Source: Brevibacterium aurantiacum (GTDB lineage Bacteria; Actinomycetota; Actinomycetes; Actinomycetales; Brevibacteriaceae). From it: DNA of 64,000 nt. Positions within the stretch are counted from its first letter, which is position 1, and each line of letters begins with the position of its first letter. Under the pieces are notes generated by a model. That model was not told the DNA's origin. It saw only the letters and a program-made list of their open reading frames with translations, and did not search any database. Below, in pieces: positions 44,122 to 52,852 of this stretch. The stretch covers positions 1 to 64,000 of the forward strand of contig NZ_VLTK01000008.1 of NCBI RefSeq assembly GCF_007558825.1. Reading direction: 5' to 3'. Position numbers and translations under genes: made by a program.

Positions 44122-44851
44122 GATCGCCGCCGCCGCTGTGGCACGGCGGGGGCTCGACCCGCGCAGCAAGATCCTGCTCGTGCTGCTTGTCAGCCTCGCC
44201 GTCATGAGCCCCGGCGGACTGCTGTTCGTGCCGGCGGGGGTCGTGCTCGCGATTGCGCTCGCTCTGTCGGAACGCGCCTGGTCACGCATCGTGGTTATTC
44301 CCGTCGCCGCCGTCGTGATGTACCTGCTCGGCTGGGTGCTCCCGCTGCTCTGGACCAACCCGGTGGTCACGGTCGTCGCGATCGGCTGCGGGTACCTCAT
44401 CCGGTTCGTTGCAGCGTTCGGAGTGGGTGCCCACCTCATCGCGACGACCTCGCCGACGCAGTTGAGCGCGGCGCTGCATGCCTGGCGGTTGCCGCGGGCG
44501 ATCTCGGTCACCCTTGCCGTGATGCTGCGGTTCTTCCCCGTCGTCGCGGCCGAGTCGGCGGCCGTGCTGGATGCGATGCGCCTCCGCGGCCTCGCTGGCG
44601 CGACCGGCCTCGCGCGGCATCCGATCCTCAGCATGGAGCGGTTCACCGTGCCGATGATCGCCGCGAGCCTGCGCGCCAGCGAAGACCTGTCGGCCTCGGC
44701 GATCCTGCGCGGACTCGGCTCACGCCACGTTCCCGTCTCTCTCGATCCACCCCGCTTCGGCTGGCCCGACCTCATGCTGGTTCTCGCCTTGGCCACCGTC
44801 GCGGCGGCGAGCCTGCTGCTCCCGAACCCCCTGACGACGGTGATCGCATGA
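44114..44851 (+). CDS. ECF transporter T component (EcfT-like)
   Basis: About 245 aa with five to six helices. The two coupling motifs expected of EcfT are visible: DAMRLRGLAG and SASAILRGLGSRH, the Ala-Arg-Gly elements that contact the two ATPase subunits. No ATG is available near the frame start; TTG 44114 (overlapping the preceding stop) or TTG 44099 are the candidates, so translation presumably depends on coupling. It overlaps the ATPase gene by 4 bp. Confidence 0.83.
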   Translation: MPEIAAAAVARRGLDPRSKILLVLLVSLAVMSPGGLLFVPAGVVLAIALALSERAWSRIVVIPVAAVVMYLLGWVLPLLWTNPVVTVVAIGCGYLIRFVAAFGVGAHLIATTSPTQLSAALHAWRLPRAISVTLAVMLRFFPVVAAESAAVLDAMRLRGLAGATGLARHPILSMERFTVPMIAASLRASEDLSASAILRGLGSRHVPVSLDPPRFGWPDLMLVLALATVAAASLLLPNPLTTVIA

Positions 44852-46338
44852 TCGAGATCTCGAAAGTCTCCTGGAGGTATCCGCACGCCGACAAGCCGGC
44901 GCTGCGCAACCTCGACCTGCGAATCGCGCCCGGCCAGTTCGTGGTCCTGTGCGGGGCGTCGGGGTCGGGCAAGTCGTCGGCACTCCGGCTCATGAACGGA
45001 CTCGTGCCGCAGTTCCACGACGACGGACAGCTCACCGGCACCGTCACCGTCGAAGGCATGGTCACCACCGACGTCGAGCTCGACGCCCTCGGTCTGGTCA
45101 CCGGCACCGTGCTCCAGCATCCACGACGGCAGTTCTTCACCGACAACGCCCGCGAGGAGACAGCCTTCGCGATGGAGAATTTCGGCTTCCCCCGCGAGCA
45201 GATCCAAGCGGGCGTCGATGCGAACATCGCCGACCTTGCAGAGCGGGTTCCGGTCGAACAGCGCCTGCAGCACCTGTCCGGCGGGCAACAGCAGCAAGTC
45301 GCGATCGCCGCCGCGACCGCCCACGACCCGCGCATCCTGCTGCTGGACGAACCCAGCTCCAACCTCTCTGCCGACGCCGTGCGCCGGCTCGCCGCGACGC
45401 TCTCGGACCTCAAAGCGCGGGGCGTCACCATCGTCGTCGCCGAGCACCGGCTGCGCTTCCTGCGGGACCTCATCGACCGGGTCGTCGTGATGCGCGACGG
45501 GGCCATCGAGATCGAATGGACGGCGGAACAGTTCCGCGCCGTTCCAGACGACGCCCTCGCGAGGGAAGGGCTCCGCGGAGAGATCCGCTCACCCGAGCTG
45601 GCCATCCTCGCCACAGCTGGAGCGAGTGCCCTGAACCCGAGTCCGGCCGCCGAGGTCCTGGACGCGGCACTGGAACTCGTCGGCATCCGCTGCCGACTCG
45701 GCGGCCGCACGGTCCTCGACCTCGAGCGCGCCGCGTTCGCCGCGGGCGAGGTCACCGCGATTCGCGGCGTCAACGGTGCCGGCAAGTCCACCCTCGCCCG
45801 CATCATCACCGGCCTGCAGCGCTCTGCCGGCACCGTGCGGCTCGACGGACGAGTACTGAGCCGGCGGGCGCGGCAGCGGGCCAGCGCGATCGTGATGCAG
45901 GACGTGCAGCGGCAGTTGTTCACCGACAGCGTCCAGGCCGAGATCGACCTCGCCCGCACGGACGAACCGGCCGCACCGGACACGGCCGTGGTGCTCGAGA
46001 CGCTCGACCTCGCTCAGCTGGCCGAGCGTCACCCGCTGGCACTGTCAGGCGGTCAGCAGCAGCGCCTCGTCGTCGCCACCGTGCGGGTCTCCGGCCGGCG
46101 CATCGTGATCTTCGACGAGCCCAGCTCCGGCGTCGACCGACGCCACCTGCAGTCCATCGCCGACCAGATCCGGCAGATCGCCGCCGACGGCGCCGTCGTG
46201 CTCCTCATCAGCCATGACGACGACCTGCTCGCCCTCGCCGCAGATCGGCAGCTCACCCTCGCCCCTATCGCCCGGGGGCAGAGTGCGAGCCGGGGCACCG
46301 CGGTCGGCCTGACACGACCCTTCGAGGAGACAGCATGA
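44848..46338 (+). CDS. Fused double ECF ATPase (EcfA-EcfA')
   Basis: 496 aa with two ABC ATPase halves. Half 1: Walker A LCGASGSGKSSALRLMNG, signature HLSGGQQQQVAIAAA, Walker B ILLLDEPSSNL, H-loop VVAEHRLRF. Half 2: Walker A RGVNGAGKSTLARIITG, signature ALSGGQQQRLVVAT, Walker B IVIFDEPSSGVD, H-loop LISHDDDL. Both sites appear complete. It energises the T and S components upstream. Overlaps of 4 bp with genes on both sides show tight translational coupling. Confidence 0.9.
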   Translation: MIEISKVSWRYPHADKPALRNLDLRIAPGQFVVLCGASGSGKSSALRLMNGLVPQFHDDGQLTGTVTVEGMVTTDVELDALGLVTGTVLQHPRRQFFTDNAREETAFAMENFGFPREQIQAGVDANIADLAERVPVEQRLQHLSGGQQQQVAIAAATAHDPRILLLDEPSSNLSADAVRRLAATLSDLKARGVTIVVAEHRLRFLRDLIDRVVVMRDGAIEIEWTAEQFRAVPDDALAREGLRGEIRSPELAILATAGASALNPSPAAEVLDAALELVGIRCRLGGRTVLDLERAAFAAGEVTAIRGVNGAGKSTLARIITGLQRSAGTVRLDGRVLSRRARQRASAIVMQDVQRQLFTDSVQAEIDLARTDEPAAPDTAVVLETLDLAQLAERHPLALSGGQQQRLVVATVRVSGRRIVIFDEPSSGVDRRHLQSIADQIRQIAADGAVVLLISHDDDLLALAADRQLTLAPIARGQSASRGTAVGLTRPFEETA

Positions 46339-47591
46339 CCGCCGACACTTCATCCGCTGCGCCGCCCACAGCCGCCCGACCGCAGATCCCCTTGGTGCTA
46401 GGCGCGGTGCTGCTCATCTACCTGGGGCAGATGACGCTCAACCCGATCATCGCGCCGCTGTCTCGCGAGGTCGGACTGGCCGAGTGGCAGGTCGGGGTGA
46501 CGATCAGCGCCGCCGCGCTCATGATCGTGCTCACCAGCCAGTTCTGGGGGCGCCGCTCCCAGTCCTGGGGACGCAAGCCCGTACTCGCAGCCGCGTTCGC
46601 GCTCGCGATCGTCACGATGATCCTGTTCGCGTGGCTGGCCTGGCTCGGTATGACCGGCGCGATCACCGGTGTGGCTCTGTTCCTGCTGTTCGTGCTCTTC
46701 CGCGGGATCGGTTTCGGCGCCGCGATCTCTGCCGTCCCGCCGACTGCACAGGCGTACATCGCCGATGTCACCACCGATGAGACCGCCCGCGTCAAGGGCA
46801 TGGCCGGCGTCGGCGCTGTCCAGGGCATCGCGATGGTCGGCGGGTCCGTCATTGGCGGGCTGCTGTCCGCGTTCGGCCTGATCACCCCGCTCATCGCCGT
46901 ACCCGTGCTCCTCCTGCCCGGACTCGTCCTCATCGCCGTACGCCTGCGCCGCGAACCGCGCCACGAGCTCATCCAGACCCCCGCCCGAGTCGGCCCCTTC
47001 GACCCGCGTGTATGGCCATTCCTGCTCGCCGGCTTCGGGATGTTCACCGCACTCGGGTTCATCCAGGTCATCACCGGCTTCATCGTCCAGGACCGCCTCG
47101 GCCTCGACGCCCAGGCCACCGGGCTCGTCACCGGCGGCGCGCTGCTGGCCGCAGGCGTCGGGATGATCCTCGCGCAGGCCGTGATCGTGCCCCGCAGCGG
47201 CTGGGCCCCGCCGACCCTGCTGCGCGTCGGAGGCGCTATCGCATTCGGCGGGTTCCTCCTGCTCATCCTCGATTCCGGCCCGGTTCCACTGTTCGCCGCG
47301 ATCCTGCTGATCGGCCTGGGCCTGGGCATCGCCATGCCCGGCTACACCGCCGGCCCCACGCTCCTCGTGACCCGCGAGGAGCAGGGCGGTCTGGCCGGGC
47401 TGCTCAGCGCGACCACCGGCCTCACCTTCGTCATCGCCCCCACCGCCGGCACTGCCCTCTACGGGGTGTGGGCGCCGCTCCCGGTGACCACGGGAGCGGT
47501 CATCATGGCCGTCATCACCGTGTTCGTGTTCGTACATCCCCGCTTCCAGCGCTTGCCCGCCAACTCCGACGGCACCAGCATCGAAGCATGA
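46335..47591 (+). CDS. MFS transporter, 12-helix, probable siderophore or drug exporter
   Basis: 418 aa. Motif A is present between helices 2 and 3 (FWGRRSQSWGRKPVLAAAF), helix 5 contains the glycine-rich motif C region (GAVQGIAMVGGSVIGGLLSA), and twelve helices can be counted. It overlaps the ECF ATPase gene (ATGA). In siderophore loci such MFS proteins release apo-siderophore or recycle it; drug efflux is the alternative. No siderophore biosynthesis gene is in the window, which favours a xenosiderophore or recycling role. Confidence 0.8.
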   Translation: MTADTSSAAPPTAARPQIPLVLGAVLLIYLGQMTLNPIIAPLSREVGLAEWQVGVTISAAALMIVLTSQFWGRRSQSWGRKPVLAAAFALAIVTMILFAWLAWLGMTGAITGVALFLLFVLFRGIGFGAAISAVPPTAQAYIADVTTDETARVKGMAGVGAVQGIAMVGGSVIGGLLSAFGLITPLIAVPVLLLPGLVLIAVRLRREPRHELIQTPARVGPFDPRVWPFLLAGFGMFTALGFIQVITGFIVQDRLGLDAQATGLVTGGALLAAGVGMILAQAVIVPRSGWAPPTLLRVGGAIAFGGFLLLILDSGPVPLFAAILLIGLGLGIAMPGYTAGPTLLVTREEQGGLAGLLSATTGLTFVIAPTAGTALYGVWAPLPVTTGAVIMAVITVFVFVHPRFQRLPANSDGTSIEA

Positions 47592-47631
47592 TCTCGGGCA
47601 ACCACAACCCGCATCCTGCGAAAGGAACCCA

Positions 47632-48321
47632 ATGAGCCGCGCTCCGTTTCACTCTGAAATGATCTCCGACCCCAAAGTGTGGGAGATCCTGGTCGAACTA
47701 TCCGTCCATGACGTCCGTGCATTCGCAGAAAGGCGTTCTCGGGCTGAGCAAAGCCCTTCAGGAACCCGGGAATCGCGCGGATCGCGGCGCCGCCTCGGGG
47801 ACCCTTTCGAAGCCGCTGAAGTGGGGTTCTCCATCTCACCGCAACTCGGGGATCAGCTCTACCTCCTGGCAAGGCACAGCGGGGCGAGGACCGTGGCGGA
47901 GTTCGCCACATCACGAGGGTTCTCCACCCTGTTCCTCGCAGCGGCGGTGCGGGACAACGGAGGGGGCACCGTGCACACCGCTGAATTGGTACCGGAAAAG
48001 TCTCAGGCCGCCCAAGAGCACATCCGCCGGGCTGGCCTAGAAGATTACGTCGACTTTCGCGTCGGAGACGCCCGCGACGTGCACCGCGAACTGCCCGACG
48101 GCGTGGACCTTGCGCTGATCGACGGCTGGGATCCGGACGTCTCTCTCCAGGTCCTGAAAGTAATCGAGCCCAAATTGCGTTCCGGCGCCGTGGTCGTCAA
48201 CGACAACCAGGAGGAAGATTACCTCGCCTATGTCCGGAACCCGTCCAATGGTTATCGGAGCATGTCTTTACTCTCCGGTTCCGAGCAAAAAAAACGCTGC
48301 GAGATCTCGCTGCGGATATGA
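47632..48321 (+). CDS. Class I SAM-dependent O-methyltransferase
   Basis: 229 aa. An unusual basic, Ser/Arg-rich N-terminal insert lies at residues 33-58. The methyltransferase core follows: motif I TVAEFATSRGFSTLFLAAA, an acidic strand 2 end (VHTAELVPEKS), VDFRVGDARDV, and motif LALIDGWDPDVSLQVLK, as in the caffeoyl-CoA O-methyltransferase-like (Methyltransf_24) group. It is 40 bp behind the MFS gene with AAAGGAA before ATG, so it is probably the last gene of the iron operon. It could modify a catecholate-type ligand. The terminator follows at once. Confidence 0.8.
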   Translation: MSRAPFHSEMISDPKVWEILVELSVHDVRAFAERRSRAEQSPSGTRESRGSRRRLGDPFEAAEVGFSISPQLGDQLYLLARHSGARTVAEFATSRGFSTLFLAAAVRDNGGGTVHTAELVPEKSQAAQEHIRRAGLEDYVDFRVGDARDVHRELPDGVDLALIDGWDPDVSLQVLKVIEPKLRSGAVVVNDNQEEDYLAYVRNPSNGYRSMSLLSGSEQKKRCEISLRI

Positions 48322-48322
48322 G

Positions 48323-48348
48323 TGCCCGGAATGAGTCACCGGGCATTT
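48323..48348 (+). terminator. Terminator after the methyltransferase gene
   Basis: TGCCCGG (48323-48329) and CCGGGCA (48339-48345) form a stem with a 9-nt loop, followed by TTT. It ends the 39.3-48.3 kb operon. Confidence 0.65.
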
Positions 48349-48408
48349 CCAGGCGAAACCAGGACCTGCCTGTCGGAAAGCAGCCGGTGCAGGTCTCTTT
48401 TCCGACGC

Positions 48409-48760
48409 TTATAGTTGAGGGGCAGACGACATCTCGACCGGTGGTATGTCGGCACAGCGGTCGTAGAGACGGCGATGCAGGCACAACCGGTTCGGCGCCG
48501 GTGGGGTAAGCCACCTCCGGACCAGGTCACCCGCCTGAGTGGTGGCTGGGTCGCCGATGGTGGTGCGCTTGACCTTGTTCGCCGAGCCCCGATCAGAACG
48601 AACTTCGTCTATCAGCAGCTCCACCGTGCAGCGGGCTACCACCACTCCTTCGCGGTTCAGGTGCAGCCACATCTTACCGATCGGAGTCGAGTGTTCGAGG
48701 CGTCGACCACCCGCACCGCATCGCCGGAGCCGGGAGACTCTCGACATCGAGTGGTTCAGC
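48409..48760 (-). pseudogene. IS3-family OrfB fragment
   Basis: The frame contains GKMWLHLNREGVVVARCTVE, RTTIGDPATTQAGDLVRR and TPPAPNRL, the conserved pre-catalytic part of IS3 OrfB (YGVRKMW-x-x-L-x-REG; KRTTxxDPA; PNRLWVADFTY). The expected WVADFTY is lost through a frameshift and the DDE domain is missing. Confidence 0.75.
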
Positions 48761-49073
48761 CTGAACCACCGGTAGGGCCTCGAATCTTGAGATGGTCCTG
48801 TTCCGCACGGGACAAAGCGGGAGGGGGCGGCACTCACTGCGAGCGATCAGAAGTCGCTGCGCGCGAGCTCACGATCTCTGCAGCTTCCCCGGCTTCCGGC
48901 AGTGGCTGACCGAGGTGGTGACGGGGCGCGGATCATGATGCTCCGATAAGGGCTAGCCGAACGGAGGTGGGCGTCCTCGCCGACCACCGCGGAGAATACG
49001 TCACCGGTGGTGGCGTCCACTTGGTCCCCTCCGGGACGAGCCGGTTGACCTCACCAACCGGACTCCGGTGGAC

Positions 49074-49410
49074 CGCTGCCTACGGCTGCGCCCCGAGACC
49101 GAGGACCTGCTCTCCTTGGTCAGCCACCCCGACCAGCTGGTGCTGGCCGCCGTCAAGACCTCGCGGCGTGACCCGGCCGGGCGCTGGAAGGCCCTCGACG
49201 TCGAGATCAAGAGCTGTCGACGGCCCAGGTTGAGGTCGTGGTCCGTGCCGTCGCGCCAGAAGTGGTTCAACTGCACGGTGTCGGCGTCGAGATCCTCGGA
49301 CAGTCCCTCGTCACCGCCGGCGACAACCCCGACCAGATCCAACAGCGAGGCCGCCCTCGCCGAGCTCTGCGGCGTCGCTCCCCATCCGGGCATCATGGAG
49401 GCCATCGAGC
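49074..49410 (+). pseudogene. IS110-family transposase fragment with frameshift
   Basis: RCLRLRPETEDLLSLVSHPD is followed after a frame change by ELSTAQVEVVVRAVAPEVVQ, HGVGVEILGQSLVTAGDNPD and, in another frame, SEAALAELCGVAPHPG. These are the spacer helix and start of the Transposase_20 domain of an IS110 member different from the 15.5 kb copy. The remainder is absent. Confidence 0.65.
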
Positions 49411-49564
49411 AGCGGCGGGTGCAGCCCGTCGTCATCGGGAAACCGGGGCGCGATCGACTTGCAGCATCATCGTGTCGGCCGCCTTGGTGCCCAGCGCCCG
49501 ACCGCTCGCATCGAAACGCTCCAGGGGACCGCGCAGGCCCAGGGCTGAGGACCGCCGCGCTGCG

Positions 49565-50045
49565 CTATCCCTCCTGGCCGTCCGGCTCGGCGGACGCAGA
49601 GCCGCCGCCGAGCCGCCAGCCGGTGGCGGCGTCCTGCTCCCGCCAGAACTCGGCGAAACGGCCACCGGCGGGGAGCAACTCGTTGATCGGGCCGTCCTCG
49701 ACGATCCGGCCGTCCTCGAGGAAGATCACCCGGCCGGCGGCGCGGACGCTGGCCAGGCGGTGGGCGACGATGACGCAGGTGCGCGAGGTCGGGTCGTCGG
49801 TGAGAGCCTGGACGATTGCGCGCTCATTCTCTGTGTCCAGGGCGCTGGTGGCCTCGTCGACGAGCGGGATCGGGGCCGGCTTGACGAGGGCGCGGGCGAT
49901 GCTCACGCGCTGGCGCTCCCCGCCGGACAGGGCGCTGCCAGCCTCGCCGACTCGATTCGCCCACCCGTCGGGAAGACGGCCGAGTACTGTGTCGAGCCGG
50001 GCGAGCCCGGCCACGTGGCCCAGCGCTTTGTCATCGGCGGCGGGG
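49565..50045 (-). pseudogene. C-terminal fragment of an exporter-fold ABC protein
   Basis: The frame reads GLARLDTVLGRLPDGWANRV, signature SALSGGERQRVSIARALV, Walker B-like IPLVDEATSALDTENE, H-loop VIVAHRLASV and a tail. Walker A and all membrane helices are missing. It was once part of an IrtB/YbtQ-like gene. Its 5' side joins an IS110 fragment at about 50045. Confidence 0.8.
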
Positions 50046-50166
50046 TGACCGGTGTCGTCACGGAAGTGGTGAACGACCCGGCCCGTTTGCCCGGAACACC
50101 GATAGCAACCTTCGCATCACGCTTGGAAATATCAATTCCTGCCGCGCGTTCATGAACGAGGTCCAT
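50045..50166 (-). pseudogene. IS110 transposase N-terminal fragment
   Basis: MDLVHERAAGIDISKRDAKV and AIGVPGKRAGSFTTSVTT are the first 40 residues of an IS110-family transposase with the first catalytic Asp (GIDISK). After about 50060 the sequence passes into the ABC protein fragment, so the two pieces were joined by deletion. Confidence 0.75.
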
Positions 50167-50439
50167 GACACGCCCCCACCGGAGTTTGGATATTCAATTA
50201 CGGTGCCTGCCGCGTAGGGGGTGGAATCAAATCAGGACTCTAGTACTCGTGCTTGTAGCAACAATCCACGGTTCCCGTGGAACCCTCCGCACCAAATCGG
50301 GCTGGCCCGCACCAAGTAGGGACCGGTGTCGACGCGGCAAGCATGTCTATGATGCACCGACTGGGTTGTCCGGACCACAGGAGAAGGCAACATGAGAGGG
50401 ACTTTCGAACTCCACGGCGCGCAGCGGCGCTGATCCGCT

Positions 50440-50700
50440 TAAAAGGTAACGCAGTAGACAAGGTCTATTGCTACGTCATCCTCGACACGTACTCACACCG
50501 CGTCGTCGTCTGGTCGATCGATTCCTCACCGACAGGAGCACTGGCTACCAGTGCCATCGGCATGGCCATCGACAGTCGCCTCGACACAAGCGTCGAACCG
50601 GGGACGATGATCCGCTCCGACCAAGGCGTGCAGTTCGGCGCTTGGGCCTTCACCAAGCGCGCCAGAGATGCCCTGGCGATTAGACCGTCGCGATCGGCAA
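50440..50700 (+). pseudogene. IS3-family OrfB catalytic fragment
   Basis: NAVDKVYCYVILDTYSHRVV, GWSIDSS-like VWSIDSSPTGALATSAIGMA and SDQGVQFGAWAFTKRARD are the first two DDE segments of an IS3 transposase. The third acidic residue and the C-terminus are lost after a frameshift near 50680, and no N-terminus is present. Confidence 0.75.
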
Positions 50701-50823
50701 TACCGTCACTGGTAGCACATCCACTTCCGCAAGCGTCGCATTCCTCACCTTACGAAACTACTGGCTGAAACTCGATGTTCTCCGCTTGGCAATCGAATGC
50801 CTGCGACGCGGGTGTGCACTGGA

Positions 50824-51670
50824 ATGAGTTCAGTGACCATTCTCCTGCTCGTAGTTATTGGCATCCTCACCGGTCTGACCACCGTGCTGTTCGGCTACGG
50901 AGGCGGGTTCATCACCGTTCCCATCATTGTCTGGGCCGACGCCGCGATCGGCCCCACCGCGGGCACCGTCGCTGTCGCGACGTCCTCGCTCGTGATGGTC
51001 GTCAACGCCGCCGTCGCCACAGCAGCAACGCCGCGTTCGATCCTTACCCGTCCGCAGCCGCGGTGTGCTCCTGGGTCTGCTCGCCGCCGGCGGTCTGCTC
51101 GGCGCCCAGCCTGCTGTGACGATTCCGCCGGAAGTGGGCTAGTGGGGCTTCGTAATTTACGTCGCCGTCACGATCATCGACATGCTCGCCCGCCCCAGAT
51201 TCGTTCGCCCCGCCAGGACTGCATAGGACGATGCCGGACGGCCAGCGATCCCGACCGCCGCCTGCGTGCCCATCCACGCAGCCGCTGCTTTCCTCGGTGT
51301 CGGGGGCAGCGTCATGACCGTCGCGCTACTACGCCGCGCCGGTCTCCCGATGGGACATGCTGCAGCGCTCGCGAACCCTCTGACCCTCGTGATCATCATT
51401 CTCGCCACCCTCGTGATCATCATTCTCGCCACCGTCGTGTTCTTCCTCGTGCGCCACACGTCGAACCTGGACAGTGCGGTGTTCGCCGTCGGCATCGTCG
51501 ATCATGGCACCGGACCCCTCCTCCTGGTCGAAGCGATCCCGGTGAGCGTGGTCGTCCGCCGTCGCCCACCCCGAATCCCCGATCGTATACACGCGTGGGC
51601 CTGTGTCGGCCTCTTGTTCATCGTCTTGACAGCAATGTTCCTACCGCTGCTGACGGCCATTCAAGGGTAA
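50824..51670 (+). pseudogene. Frameshifted TauE/SafE-type membrane permease
   Basis: ATG 50824 opens SVTILLLVVIGILTGLTTVL, FGYGGGFITVPIIVW and GTVAVATSSLVMVVNA, the first TauE/SafE repeat with its G-x-GGG-F motif. A frameshift near 51060 follows, then further frame changes, and the second repeat appears from about 51270 (AAAFLGVGGSVMTVALLRRA, GHAAALANPLTLVI, SAVFAVGIVDHGTGPLLL). It ends at TAA 51668. The permease cannot be made intact. An 8-codon tandem duplication lies inside it. Confidence 0.75.
51383..51430 (+). repeat. Two perfect tandem copies of a 24-bp unit
   Basis: Copies at 51383-51406 and 51407-51430 are identical and encode LVIIILAT twice within the broken TauE/SafE gene. This is a recent in-frame slippage duplication in a membrane helix, adding to the decay of the gene. 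Confidence 0.9.
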
Positions 51671-52186
51671 CCACAGCATACGGGCGTGACGCGTCTCGAC
51701 CACGCAGTCCATGCCGCCGCCGACGTGTGCGTTCTGGCTGCCCCGGCAACGAACTTTAACGCGGCCCTGACACAAGCGGCGTCGGTCTTCTATGCGTTCG
51801 TTGACGCGGCGGCACCAGACGCCCGGTCGCGGCTCAAGGCCGCAACGCGCCGCGCGACAAACGCCGGGCGCCATGTGAGATCGGTAACGTCAACGACCTA
51901 CGCAACGAGCCCGACATCGAACCGTGAAGCCTGCCGGGCACAGTTTCGACGTCACACGCGAGATAGGTCATGCCACGCTACTCCATTGATGTTATGGTGA
52001 CCTTACCAAGTCGTCGATCATCGCCGGTAGGGCATCACGTCGTGCTGAACGCCCTCGTAGCCGCGGCCTTGTCGCTTATCGCAGCGATGATCGCGCTCGC
52101 TTGTCCCGTGCCATCTCGGGAGACCTGACGACGAGGAGTTGGCTCACCGGGTCAGACCTCAACGGAAACATAGAAGGAACGCACTG
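51671..52186. other. Stretch without an identifiable gene
   Basis: A 104-codon plus-strand frame at 51686-52000 begins plausibly (RLDHAVHAAADVCVLAAPAT) but loses coding character and has no recognised family. The last 100 bases presumably hold the promoter of the VKOR gene; a weak iron-box-like sequence (TTATGGTGACCTTACCAA, about 51993-52010) is not convincing. Confidence 0.35.
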
Positions 52187-52852
52187 ATGACTGGCATTGA
52201 CGCACAGGGTGAACTGTCCGTTCGCAAGCCGCTCACGGCGCGGAAGTACGGCATTCTGCTCGTCGCTCTCGGAGCGCTTGGGCTGGTCTTCTCCTACGGG
52301 GTGGCAATGGCGAAACTCGACCTCGTCGCTGATCCCGAGTCAAGCCTCGTGTGTGATCAAGGCGGGGTGATGATGTGCAGTCCAGTATTCGCATCCCCTG
52401 GAGCAGCATTCCTCGGCTTTCCGAGCTCCTTCCTGGGAATGTCCGGGTTCACCGTCATGATCGTCGTCGGCGTGCTCGCTCTTGGCCGTGCCGGCCTGCC
52501 GTCGTGGTTCTGGACCTGTTTCGGTATCGGAATGACGGCCGCGCTCATATTGATGGTGCTCTTTGAGATCTACAGCCTCGCCGGTGTCAGCGTGATCTGC
52601 GGTGACTGCGTTCTGGTGTGGCTGATCACAGCAATCGGCTGCTTCTACACCCGCGCCTGGCAGGTCCAGAAAGGACACGTGCGACACCCCCGTGCTTTCG
52701 GACGTCTCGTCACTCGACATCGCCTTGCCGTCACCGCCGTCTGGGCGGCGGTCGTACTGACGTTCGTCGTCGTGCGCGTAAATCGCCGGCTGAGGCTTCC
52801 GCCCGTTCCACCGACCAACACTGTCAAGGGAGAAGCATCTTGCCAAGCTTGA
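52187..52852 (+). CDS. VKOR-family disulfide-forming membrane protein
   Basis: 221 aa with five helices. Loop cysteines (SLVCDQGGVMMCSPVF) and the redox pair CGDC near residue 144 in ISVICGDC-like context match bacterial vitamin K epoxide reductase homologues, which oxidise DsbA-type thiol oxidases using quinone. A start at ATG 52187 is supported by GAAGGAA. No fused thioredoxin domain is present. It overlaps the SIP reductase behind it by 13 bp. Such a tight VKOR-SIP pairing is uncommon and suggests a link between envelope thiol oxidation and iron handling, or simple co-regulation. Confidence 0.82.
   Translation: MTGIDAQGELSVRKPLTARKYGILLVALGALGLVFSYGVAMAKLDLVADPESSLVCDQGGVMMCSPVFASPGAAFLGFPSSFLGMSGFTVMIVVGVLALGRAGLPSWFWTCFGIGMTAALILMVLFEIYSLAGVSVICGDCVLVWLITAIGCFYTRAWQVQKGHVRHPRAFGRLVTRHRLAVTAVWAAVVLTFVVVRVNRRLRLPPVPPTNTVKGEASCQA

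Noticed and set aside
43633-45447. A 604-codon minus-strand open frame
   Set aside because: Antisense to the ECF S, T and ATPase genes; Arg/Ala/Ser-rich with no motif, while the plus strand has overlapping genes with clear families.
51993-52010. Iron box upstream of the VKOR-SIP genes
   Set aside because: Only about 11 of 19 positions match the consensus and the spacing to the start is nearly 180 bp, too weak to call.
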